From positions 868,001-932,000 of the forward strand of contig OZ037915.1 in NCBI GenBank assembly GCA_964035575.1: 64,000 nucleotides of DNA. Direction: 5' to 3'. A model generated the notes under the pieces. It was not told where the DNA came from. It ran no database searches and saw nothing but the letters and a program-made list of their open reading frames with translations. Below are positions 40,366 through 49,253 of this stretch, in pieces (positions within the stretch are counted from its first letter, which is position 1; each line of letters starts with the position of its first letter). The stretch comes from Rhynchopus sp. YZ270_cl-10 (taxonomy: Eukaryota > Euglenozoa > Diplonemea > Diplonemida > Diplonemidae). The translations under genes and the position numbers were made by a program.

Positions 40366-41184
40366 CTAACGCAATTCAATGGACTCACCATCCCGCCCGC
40401 TGAAGGCTGCGTCCAGGTCTTTGGAGGAGATGAATTCAATTACATATTTGGCACGCGTCTCTTTGTTGTAGTCTTGGTAAAGATCATCTATCCACTGTGC
40501 AGGGAAGGCGAGGGCACGGATGCCGTGGGTGCAGACGAGACGTTGGAGGTGGTGGATGAGGACCGCACGGACTGCCGTTTTGTCTGTCAAAGGGTTGACA
40601 AGAAGTTTGTGTACAACGTCGTATCCATGCGCGGTAGGGTCTAAATGGTCGGGAAGCGCTCCTAAAAAGACAAACAAATCTGCGCCAGACTCCGCAACCA
40701 ACGTGCCCTGCGCTCTCGCAGACAGCCTATCTGTATCGTCAAAGATGACCAACACTTTGTCCATTTCCTCATTGCAGGCATCTCTCGCATCCTCCACCGC
40801 ACTGCGTGACTCCGACTCTGGCTCAATACCACTGATGTACACTACCTTACAAAAGGTCTGCTCGGTTGCTTTCAGCAGAATGTGTGCAAGAGTGGAGTAC
40901 CCGACACCAGACGCAGAGATGCCGTGCAGCAACACACGCCGTTTATGCCCCGGCACCGAAACAGCAAAGCTAGCCAAGGTGCGCACAGCCTCCTCCTGCC
41001 CTGCAGTGTGCGCCAGCATCTGCTCGACGATGCCACGGTAACGGATCTTATTGGACGGCCACCACTGTCCAATGGTGGTAGGCTCCTGGCAAGCATATTG
41101 ATCTAAGAACACTGTGTCGCCGTGCAGGTTGCATGTATCTTTGAGATATACTGTCGCCAATCCAAGCAGCAATGCTACAGTCAT
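40366..41184 (-). CDS. Torsin-like AAA+ family protein with degenerate Walker A
   Basis: 272 residues, intronless. A short hydrophobic N-terminus (MTVALLLGLATVYL) may be a signal or anchor. The nucleotide-binding core is recognisable: GISASGVGYST at residues 88-98 sits where Walker A (GxxxxGK[ST]) belongs, but Lys is replaced by Tyr. A Walker B-like DKVLVIFDDTD lies at 142-152. The preceding AGQEEAVRTLASFAV matches the helix before P-loops in the torsin/Clp AAA+ group, and the single small ATPase domain with a secretory N-terminus also fits torsins. ATP hydrolysis is doubtful, so a pseudo-ATPase partner role is possible; this is inference. A T-rich tract and AG at 41232-41233, 48 nt upstream, look like a trans-splice acceptor. 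Type A hairpins lie further upstream. Confidence 0.6.
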   Translation of the reverse strand: MTVALLLGLATVYLKDTCNLHGDTVFLDQYACQEPTTIGQWWPSNKIRYRGIVEQMLAHTAGQEEAVRTLASFAVSVPGHKRRVLLHGISASGVGYSTLAHILLKATEQTFCKVVYISGIEPESESRSAVEDARDACNEEMDKVLVIFDDTDRLSARAQGTLVAESGADLFVFLGALPDHLDPTAHGYDVVHKLLVNPLTDKTAVRAVLIHHLQRLVCTHGIRALAFPAQWIDDLYQDYNKETRAKYVIEFISSKDLDAAFSGRDGESIELR

Positions 41185-41231
41185 AAGGCAGCCTTTTGTG
41201 TAGAGGTGGACAAGAGGGAGAGTGGAATGCC

Positions 41232-41270
41232 CTGAAGTTGTGGATGAAAAAAAAGAGAGAAGAGAAAAGT
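41232..41270 (-). promoter_or_regulatory. Polypyrimidine tract and AG, likely trans-splice acceptor
   Basis: The minus strand reads CTCTCTTTTTTTTCATCC, then ACAACTTCAG, 48 nt before the ATG of the AAA+ gene. Confidence 0.45.
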
Positions 41271-41315
41271 TGATATAAGATGAACCCTAAGTTCCTCTCG
41301 TGGCTTAGTCACCTT
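41271..41315. repeat. Hairpin repeat, type A
   Basis: AAGATGAACCCTAAGTTCCTC, then TCGTGGCTTAGTCACCTTTG. It lies 90 bp upstream of the AAA+ gene. Confidence 0.6.
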
Positions 41316-41861
41316 TGATCACATTCGTTATCGTACAGAATATTGTCGTGTGGGGTGGCTGTAGTGACACAGAAGAGAGGAACTGCTGAGAAAGGGCGTT
41401 AAGGGGAAGACAAGATACAAAAAGGGGGAGGAGGGGGAGCTGGGGTTGTGGTTTCGGTATTCTCCAAAAAAGACTGCAGAACAGAATAGAGTGGAAAAAG
41501 TGTTGCTCTGTGCACAAAAAAAAACACAAGACGTAGGGAGAAAAAGGAAAAAAAAGGAAATCGGGATTGATAAGAGAAACGAAAGGGAAAACCTCTACAC
41601 CGGGCTAAAAAAAAATCCTCCACAACCTGTTTGGCTTGCCTCCACAACCCTGCCTGCACCTTGGTGTCCTCTCCCCTGTCTCTCTATAAGACCCTTCTCT
41701 TCGCGCACTCAAGTGGACAGCCACCTTATGCACAGAAGAACGGGTGAGGCAGAGGGACACAAGACAGCAAAGGCGGGACAGAACAACGCAAGCCACTGTG
41801 CACACAGCTGCACCTCAGCTGCCGTGTCGTTAATAGAGTAGAGAACGAGAGCAAATAAAGA

Positions 41862-41905
41862 AAGGTTTATAAGATGAGCCTAAGCCTCTCGTGTTTAGTC
41901 ACCTT
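41862..41905. repeat. Hairpin repeat, type A
   Basis: TTATAAGATGAGCCTAAGCC, then TCTCGTGTTTAGTCACCTT. Confidence 0.6.
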
Positions 41906-42657
41906 GAAGTAAACGAGAAGAAAATAACAGAAAACTAGAGAGAATAAAGCGTAAAGAGAGGAAGAGAACCTTTGCCCACCTGCCGACCAGGCAGCCACAG
42001 CAGCGGGGGGCATGTCTTTGATTGTATGTTGTGTTGCTATTGCACTGCACACAGCTGCTCTCCTCAAGGGGCGTAGCAGCCTCCACAAGGCGTCCAGAGC
42101 AGTACAATATCAGAAAAAAAATGTGCAAATGAATTGCAAAAATGAATTCGATATAATTGCAAAAAGTCAATAAATAATATAGAGGTAAAACAAAGAAACG
42201 CTTATGTTTAAGTCACCTTCAAAAAAGCTGGCAACGGTGGCGGTGCAAACCTTTGCTATGCTGTGTGGTGTTACATGCGGTGTGCGTGGTAGAATGCCCA
42301 CAGTGAACGAGCGCTGGGTGCTCAGCATATTGATGCTGGCGTCTGGCTGCCGTGCACAAAGAAGAGCAGCAAGCTGGGAGACCACCCGCACATCCGCAAG
42401 CATGGATAAAAGCAGCAAGGTAGAGCAAAGGCAGCGCACCCCACCGCACCCAGTCCCGTGTCCACAGCCGTCTCCTCAGTAAAGAGAGTGGCGGTGGCGG
42501 CGTCAAAGAAAGAAGGTTGCAAGTCAATGAAATGTGGTGGTGTATGTGGGCAAGGTGTCAGAAGCAGGGAGGCATTTTGCACCTAGTAGCGTGGACAGAA
42601 GAGGCAGTCATAGATGCTGCATAGAAGGGAAGAGTGGGGAGGGGTGTGTCGCTGTGC

Positions 42658-43590
42658 TCACATGCACTGTGCGTAGTGCGCGTTGTAGGCCACACACGTG
42701 GCACCTGCCTGCCCCTCGCAGCAGGCACGGTCCTGCTTGCACGCAGAGTAGACACATTGCACATCAGTCGTGCAGACGGGAAGGGTCGGTGGTGTTGTTG
42801 TTGTTGGTGTTGGCGGTGGTGTCGAAGGCGACGGTGCACCCTGCACACACTGTGCGTATTGTGTCTTGTACACAGCACAGGACGCACCTGCCTGCTCCTC
42901 GCAGCAGGCAGGGTCTTGCACACACGCAACGTACATGCAGTGCACAGCATCCAACATCGTGCACACTACAGGAGGTGTCGCAGGTGAGGTCGGCACAGGG
43001 ACTGGTACTGTTGGCACAGGCGCAGGAGGGCTGGCACCACCAGAGAACATGGCATCAATCACGTTGAAGAAGCTGTTCGACGTGTCACCCACATCCCACA
43101 CACTCAGAATGATGTGGTACCCCTCACGTGTCGGCACGTTGCAGGTGTGCTCGTCAAGTGCCGGTGGCTCTGTCATCCCCCCGTCCACAACGCAGAAGGG
43201 TGCAGTCTCAAACGTTGCCCGTGTCAGCGGTGCCGCCACGTCCCACCCCACACGCGTGATGTAGTACTTGTAGTCCTTCGTCACGTGGTTCACAAGAAAC
43301 TTCCACGCAAACTTCGTTGGCCCCGACGACACTGCAACCCTCTCCCAGCGTGTCGCCGTCTGCACGTTCAGCTCAGGGAAGCGCGAGTGTCCACCTCCTG
43401 CTGCAATCGTCCCGTCTGCCGGCCACCCGTCCGGTCCCTCCACGCTGTAGGGCTCCCAGACGATCTGCCCGCAGTTTGCGTTGCCCCCTGTCTTGCAGAG
43501 CTCCACACGCGACGGCGGTGTCACAACGTGGCCGTGTCCGTACACCTGCGATGCACACAGTAGCACGCACAGCGCAGTGTACTTCACCAT
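42658..43590 (-). CDS. Secreted AA10 lytic polysaccharide monooxygenase
   Basis: 310 residues, intronless. The signal peptide is residues 1-18 (MVKYTALCVLLCASQVYG), leaving H19 as the mature N-terminus, as needed for the copper histidine brace. The start chosen is the second in-frame ATG because it puts the signal at the N-terminus. The chitin-binding type 4/AA10 fold is shown by HGHVVTPPSR. The second histidine is in FLVNHVTKDYKYYITRVGW, and the C-terminal WDVGDTSNSFFNVIDAMF corresponds to the axial Phe strand. Such enzymes oxidatively cut chitin or cellulose. A Pro/Thr linker joins two Cys-rich modules of about 40 residues, with the pattern C...HC..AC..DPACCE..AGASC....YAQC. These have no family I can name and may bind substrate. 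It is one of three adjacent secreted-protein genes. Confidence 0.9.
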   Translation of the reverse strand: MVKYTALCVLLCASQVYGHGHVVTPPSRVELCKTGGNANCGQIVWEPYSVEGPDGWPADGTIAAGGGHSRFPELNVQTATRWERVAVSSGPTKFAWKFLVNHVTKDYKYYITRVGWDVAAPLTRATFETAPFCVVDGGMTEPPALDEHTCNVPTREGYHIILSVWDVGDTSNSFFNVIDAMFSGGASPPAPVPTVPVPVPTSPATPPVVCTMLDAVHCMYVACVQDPACCEEQAGASCAVYKTQYAQCVQGAPSPSTPPPTPTTTTPPTLPVCTTDVQCVYSACKQDRACCEGQAGATCVAYNAHYAQCM

Positions 43591-45017
43591 TGTACGCTCT
43601 TTGGGCTTTGTGTGTGGATGTGGTGCACAAATGGAGTGAGGCACAATGAATCTGTGTTGGAGTGTTGGGTTGTGCTGTGAGCTGGGGTTGTGCAGGAGAG
43701 AATGAATGAAATAGTTAATAGGCTCAGAAGACTCTTGATTTTTTATTCAATTTAAATACCCCAAAAAACATCAAAAAGGCTGAAGAAGACTCATTATCCT
43801 GTTCTGCATCCTTGACATGGGGTAGGGGAGAGTGCTCGCTGGATGGGTGGGATGTCAGGGAGAAGCAGAGTACAGACAACTCTGTCCAGAGACTCGCCCT
43901 CACAAAAGAAAGGGGTCTCCGTCCCAGACAACACTGCAGCAGAAGTTTCTGCTGAATTGCCAAAGAAATGCTTCTCCACAAAAGACGTTGCGAACAGACA
44001 AAAAAAGGTGTGAGAGACGACAACACACCAAGAGTGTGTGGTGTCCTCACAAAAAGATAAAAACATAACAGCAACATACCGTGTTCGTACAAAATTATCG
44101 TAAAAATGGTCGAATTTCTAGAAAAATCCTGAAAGGTCGAACATTATTCGGTCAATAATTTTGTACGAATACGGTTAAAAGCAGACACAGCACAACGCTG
44201 TGTATGGAGCAAGAAGAATGGCCACGAAGGCGAAGGCAATCGAATTAAAGAAAGAAACCTTAAGGAAGAACTGTGCGGCGCACAGATCTTAAGAAAGTAA
44301 GAGAAAGTGGTCAATACTGAAAGTGGCGGTGCTAAAAACACCTTTTGCAGGCAGACGCAGAAATGCAGGGACGACAGAACACCCTACACGAACACGTGCA
44401 CACTGTCCCAGAACCACACACTCCACACCCTCCAAACTGCAAAGGGGGAGGGAGCACAGAGCAAGGCGAGACTCGCAATGTGTGTGCCAAGTATCAGCAG
44501 GTGTGAAGCTAACGTAAGAAAGAGAATGCGAAAATGAACCCGGCTGATTTTTTTTTTTCCCTGACTCCACAAGATTACTACATCTCACGTGGGACAGGTT
44601 TGAATCAGATCAGACTTTCGCCGAGCAAAATAAAAACACAAAAACAAAAAAAAACAACAATAAAAAAAATACAAAAACAAAAAATCATGGGTTGGTAATA
44701 ATCGTCGACGATCGTGGCTATTCTGATCGTAGAGTTTTGTGGTTTACCGAGAGGTAAAAAAAATCCATCAACTCAACTTTCGCCATGCAGGGCTAATTTA
44801 CGCTGAAGTCAATGGAGTGTTGCTTTTTCTAAAAATAACCCACCTGGGGAAAAAATCAACGGAAAAAACACACACACAAAATGCAAAGATTAATAAGAAT
44901 CTTGAAAAACACAAAAATATTCTTGAAGATCAATCAATAACGAGCCTTGTGGCAAAGGGGAATGGGCGCAAGTGTTCACACACCAACACCCCACACCACA
45001 AACACCATTCGGACACC
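43591..45017. other. Intergenic region
   Basis: No gene supported. It has a 100-bp palindromic element at 44077-44176 and A-rich sequence at 44640-44690. The remaining frames are short and have no recognisable domain. Confidence 0.5.
44077..44176. mobile_element. 100-bp MITE-like palindrome
   Basis: ACCGTGTTCGTACAAAATTA at the left and the near-complement ATAATTTTGTACGAATACGGT at the right, separated by about 55 bp. No clear target duplication; T/A bases flank both ends. Confidence 0.6.
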
Positions 45018-47081
45018 CTACAACAGGTCCCACAGAAGCAGCGTGCCGTCGTGGCTTGCTGTAGCGAGGCGTGTGCTGTCAGGTGAGAACGCGAGACGCG
45101 GGAGCCCTGCACGCGTGTGTCCATACAGCTGGTGTGCCACACTCCCAGCCGCACGCCACACCGTCACCTCACCTTCCCCGACAGCAGCAAGCAGTACCCC
45201 GTTTGGCGAGTGCCGAGCGTCAAACACAGTCTTCGTCCGCGTCTCAAGTACAAGGCGCTCCGTCACCGTACCAGCGCCCACAACCCCGCCGCCCCACTTG
45301 CTCACACGCACCGTCCCGTCGTCCATCCCACGCAGCAGCTCGTCACCAGACGCAGAGAACGACAGTGCCGTCACACGTGCAAAGCTCGACGGCAGCTCCG
45401 CCACCTTGGCACCGTTCCGCACACGCCACACCGTCACAACCTCGTCCACCTCCGTGCCCCACGACGTGGCCAGCAGCGCCCCGTCTGCAGAGAACGCCAC
45501 CTCGCGTGCGTGCTTGTGGATCACAATCTCAGGCTCCAGCGAACCCGACATCAGGTCAAACACACGCGTGCGCTTGTCGCTGCCACCACCGCTCACAACA
45601 AGGAAGCGTGCGTCGGACGTGAAGCGCACACGGCGCACCGGCACACTCCCCACCGCACGCATGTCCATCAGCGTCACCTCGAGTGCGCCCGTCACAGCGT
45701 CGCACACAACAACACGCCCACCGGCACCACCCACAGCAACACGTGCACCGTCGCTCGAGAACGTCACGTCGTACGACGCAAAGTCTGCACACGCCAGCTT
45801 CGCCACCTGCACCCCAGTCGTGCTGTCGTACACACGCACCCCGTCGTCGCTCCCTGTTGCAACACGGCTCCCGTCTGCAGAGAACCCAACAGCCAGGAGG
45901 CGGCCAGACTGCACCACACGCCATGCGCACTCACGTGACGCCGTCACCTCGCATGTGAGGGGTGCTGTGTCTGGGGCAGTGCACTGTGTTGGTGCAGGTG
46001 TGTCTGGGACTGGTGTAGATGCTGGTGGTGCGCTCGTGGGCAACACACACCCTGAGTAGTTGGAGCCGGGCTGCCAGGCACCCATACTGTCGCAGGCAAT
46101 GTACCCGAGATGGACCTGACCCAGGCCCTGGCAGACAAACTCGCACTCAGCGCCAACAGGCGTGAAGCGTGCGCACGGCAAATTCACACCGACAATCATG
46201 GAGGAGATAGCTGCGTTGTTCCCACTGTCCGGCAGGCCACAGGTCTGCGCCACACACGAGAACGACGTCGACCAGTCGGCTCGGCTGTTGTCCAGCGGGT
46301 CCGACTCGCACACGAGGTCCCCCACAGGCATGTAGCCTGGCTTGCACTGTGCATTGCATTGCGTCCCCACGTAGATCATGCGCGCCTCCCCGTCGCACTG
46401 CAGCATCGAGCCCTCCACCACGTTCGCTGGCACGTCCGGCTGCGTTGTGCAAAGTGGACCCTCCCATATGCCAAACATCGGCAAGAAGAAGTGGCGATCG
46501 TCGTCCATCGAGCACGGGTCGGGCCCGGAACTAGGGTCCAGCACGTCTCCGGTGTTTGTGGTCCACACCTCGTACGAGCTCGACACGGGCCCCGTCTCCA
46601 CCACCACGGGGTACCACGTTGCAATGGCCACAACACTTCCCTGCGCACTGCATAAGTGCGGTGTCTCAGGCCCAGTCCGCCCGACTGCGGACCGGTCGAC
46701 GCTGCCTGCGTCGTAGCAGGTCAACGTGCTGTCTGCGGGGTATGCGTACAGCGTCTGCCCCTGCGAGCCTGTCACCGTCTCGGACAGGCAGTTCTCCGCA
46801 ATTGAGTTTGCCAGGTCAGACACGGTCATGCCTTGAGACGACTGCGGTGTCGCCACATCGCAGCGGTTCGCAAACGGCGCGGTCATCTCGAACCCTGTAG
46901 ACGCCTTGATGTGGCCACGTGCACCAGGCAGCACGGTCGTCCCGTGTGAGTACGTTGCAAACCAAAACGTCACTGTACCCGGCTGCGACGCAGCTCTCGA
47001 CGAGCATACAACCACCTTGTGTGCATCTGCGCAGTACACAAACAGCGCTGCTGCTGCGCACAGCTGCAGGTATGTTGCCAT
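45018..47081 (-). CDS. Secreted sushi-like/WD40 protein
   Basis: 687 residues, intronless. Signal peptide 1-20 (MATYLQLCAAAALFVYCADA). Residues 21-230 form a Cys-containing domain I do not recognise; it begins HKVVVCSSR, so the mature N-terminus would be His. About 230-345 is Cys-rich with sushi/CCP-like spacing (for example CNAQCKPGYMPVGDLVC). A Thr/Pro linker follows (TSAPPASTPVPDTPAPT). The C-terminal 300 residues are a WD40-type propeller with clear blades: LLAVGFSADGSRVATGSDDG, LPRLAFSPDSTRLATASHDG, TLLLWDLL. WD40 propellers are normally intracellular, so a secreted one is unusual. It may bind ligands or cell-wall material; that is inference. Codon usage is GC-rich like the neighbouring secreted genes. 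A 275-bp block upstream (47222-47497) is shared with the CUB gene. Confidence 0.85.
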   Translation of the reverse strand: MATYLQLCAAAALFVYCADAHKVVVCSSRAASQPGTVTFWFATYSHGTTVLPGARGHIKASTGFEMTAPFANRCDVATPQSSQGMTVSDLANSIAENCLSETVTGSQGQTLYAYPADSTLTCYDAGSVDRSAVGRTGPETPHLCSAQGSVVAIATWYPVVVETGPVSSSYEVWTTNTGDVLDPSSGPDPCSMDDDRHFFLPMFGIWEGPLCTTQPDVPANVVEGSMLQCDGEARMIYVGTQCNAQCKPGYMPVGDLVCESDPLDNSRADWSTSFSCVAQTCGLPDSGNNAAISSMIVGVNLPCARFTPVGAECEFVCQGLGQVHLGYIACDSMGAWQPGSNYSGCVLPTSAPPASTPVPDTPAPTQCTAPDTAPLTCEVTASRECAWRVVQSGRLLAVGFSADGSRVATGSDDGVRVYDSTTGVQVAKLACADFASYDVTFSSDGARVAVGGAGGRVVVCDAVTGALEVTLMDMRAVGSVPVRRVRFTSDARFLVVSGGGSDKRTRVFDLMSGSLEPEIVIHKHAREVAFSADGALLATSWGTEVDEVVTVWRVRNGAKVAELPSSFARVTALSFSASGDELLRGMDDGTVRVSKWGGGVVGAGTVTERLVLETRTKTVFDARHSPNGVLLAAVGEGEVTVWRAAGSVAHQLYGHTRAGLPRLAFSPDSTRLATASHDGTLLLWDLL

Positions 47082-47221
47082 TGTTGCCTTGTCTTTTTTG
47101 AATAATTCTGTTTGTAGTGATGTGATAGTGCCTCAAAAAACAAAGGCAGGTGAGGGTTGAAAGCGGCCCCTCTGGGTCTTTTTGAGGCTAGGGCTAAAAG
47201 AAGGGTTTGCGGTTTTGTAAA

Positions 47222-47497
47222 GGGGTTGTCTCAACTATAAAAAAGTGCAACTCTTTTTTTTTGTACTAGCTTTCGGAGGTGAAGGGATGGAGGGCTGTGC
47301 AAGGGGCGGATGCACTGGCATTGCTGCGATTTTTGTGCTTTTTGGGTATGTATCTGTTTCTGTCTTGACATCTGTTCACCATGTGTCTCCCTCTGCCTTG
47401 GGTTCAGGGCGGCATTTCCTCTACACAGAAGAGAGGAGAAACCAAAGCCCCTCAACACAAAAACGATAGGAGACAGGTGTGTGCAAACGAAGCGAAA
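47222..47497 (-). repeat. Upstream block shared by two secreted-protein genes, copy 1
   Basis: It lies 141 bp upstream of the WD40 gene start and is close to identical to 52568-52843, upstream of the CUB gene. The differences are small indels and scattered substitutions. It has no conserved reading frame, because indels shift all frames between copies. It may be a shared promoter, a UTR or a recent duplication. Confidence 0.85.
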
Positions 47498-47587
47498 ACT
47501 CTTACAATAATGGGGTGCAGCAATGCAGGGTTGCGGTGCCGGCGTGAGGGCACACACAAAAGCGCAAAGAAAAAGAAAAAGAAAACT

Positions 47588-47629
47588 TCTAAGATGAACG
47601 TGCCTCTCCTCTCGTGCACACACATCTTT
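47588..47629. repeat. Hairpin repeat, type F
   Basis: AAGATGAACGTGCCTCTCCT, then CTCGTGCACACACATCTT. The outer stem AAGATG/CATCTT is fully paired. Confidence 0.65.
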
Positions 47630-48107
47630 TTTAAAAAGAAACGCTCAAAATAAGCGAAAAAGCGAGGGGGGGAAAAGCGAAAAAGAGCCATGGTGGTGGT
47701 GGCTGTGCAATTGGAAGCTCCAGACCACCGCACACATGGCCACCTTCTCTTCTGATACGAAAAAGAGGGCAACACGAATGATAAATGGGGTAGGGGAAGC
47801 AAAGGTGCATCAAACGCAAAAGACGCCTTGAACGTGCAAGCAAACAAACGCTTCTAAGCTAAAAAGCCAAGGCACGGCTATTGGTTGCACATATCTCAAG
47901 GTGTGGTTCCACGCATCCAGCAGCCCAGTGTATGTCGTCCGGTCCGGCAGGTTGCCACGAGGGAGTGCGGCACAGCTGATAGACATGCAGAAAGATCGCC
48001 TGTCTTTTCAGCCTGTGCCTCCCGCAAGAGGAAGGCCAGACAACACGTGGGGTGCAGACGCGTGCCACAAAAAAAGCAAAAAATTAAAATTAAAAATATT
48101 TTAAAAA

Positions 48108-48767
48108 TTACCGGCCGCGTACATATTACGTCGCGTATTTATTACGGGGGGTACTTATTACGTCGCGTACTAATTAAGTCGCTTTTTGGGGGCCCGCGGG
48201 TGCCCAAAAAGCGACGTAATTAGTACACACCGTAAGGTGAAAAAAGTGGGGGTAATCATGTTGGAACACAGCTGGTGTGGGCACATCACTGGGGGGATAC
48301 CACCAAACCCACACAATCCCGAAGTCATCGCAGACCGTGTGAGCGAGGGGGAGAACAAACCCAACACGCGGCGCGTGTAGACGGCACAGGGTAAGGTGGA
48401 AGAAATCGGTGAGAACTCTGCCACAGTGCGTCTAGTACCTCCACATGCGCAAGAGGAGTGGGAAGTGCCAATGAGTTCCTCAAATCCGCAATTTGAGCCA
48501 TTCGTTCATATTTCAACGAACATTTTAAAAAAACTTTTGTTTGCATGTTGCAATCTCTGCCCAATGTAACCTTGTAAAGGGCCGAGGGCCAACACGCCAG
48601 CACCAAGAGAAATGCCAGACATCCTTCCCACTCACCTTGTCCGTAGATTTTGTTTTTCTTCAAAAAATTAATTACGTCGCACACTTATTACGTCGCGTAC
48701 TAATTAAGTCGGTATTTGCCCTAACCGACTTAATTAGTACGCGACGTAATATGTACGCGGCCGGTAA
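48108..48767. mobile_element. 660-bp element with 30-bp perfect inverted ends
   Basis: TTACCGGCCGCGTACATATT at the left is matched by the exact complement at the right over 30 bp. Repeats of TTACGTCGCGTA lie just inside both ends, and each end forms a further hairpin around AATTAAGTCG. The middle looks like ordinary genomic sequence and may be captured. No transposase or clear target duplication was found. Confidence 0.75.
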
Positions 48768-49253
48768 CCAAAAACGCAAAAAAGAACGGTGTGTGGGGGG
48801 TGGGGTTCCGCCCGTGGAATGTCCTTCTTACGGTGTTTCTCTCCTATTAATGCTCACGGACGCTTGTACACACCTTCCCTTCGAGGAAAACATGCAGCGG
48901 CACATCCGTGGCAGGAGGGAAATCAAAAGGTGAATATAACATACGAGACACAACAAAACAAAAAAGTGGGCCTCCGGAGTGGAAAAAGTGAAAGTGAAAG
49001 TGAAAGTGAAAAGAATAAAACCAGGTGAATATTGTGCACGAAACCTTGGTGGGAAAAAGGTGCTTGGTGATCCAATTAAACAAAAATGCACCCATGCAGA
49101 CACAAAACCTAGAGAAAAAAAAAACAAAGAAATGATAAAAAATAAAGTAAAATAGTAACAGTAACAACCATTGATGGTGTGGGTCAAAAACAAAAGGACC
49201 ATTACCAGTCAAGGTCAAGGAAGCGGGGCCCAGGGCACAATAGGGCACAGGGC

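Larger units (their letters stand above)
41185..42657. other. Intergenic region, possibly with broken coding sequence
   Basis: Type A hairpins lie at 41271-41315 and 41862-41905. Between about 41900 and 42580 the minus strand has Cys-rich, balanced-composition stretches such as EESSCVQCNSNTTYNQRH. Short frames overlap without forming one gene, so they may be exons or decayed sequence. Nothing nameable. Confidence 0.4.
47082..49253. other. Intergenic region
   Basis: It contains the shared upstream block (47222-47497), a type F hairpin (47588-47629), a 660-bp inverted-repeat element (48108-48767) and a GTGAAA microsatellite near 48985-49010. No supported gene. Confidence 0.55.
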
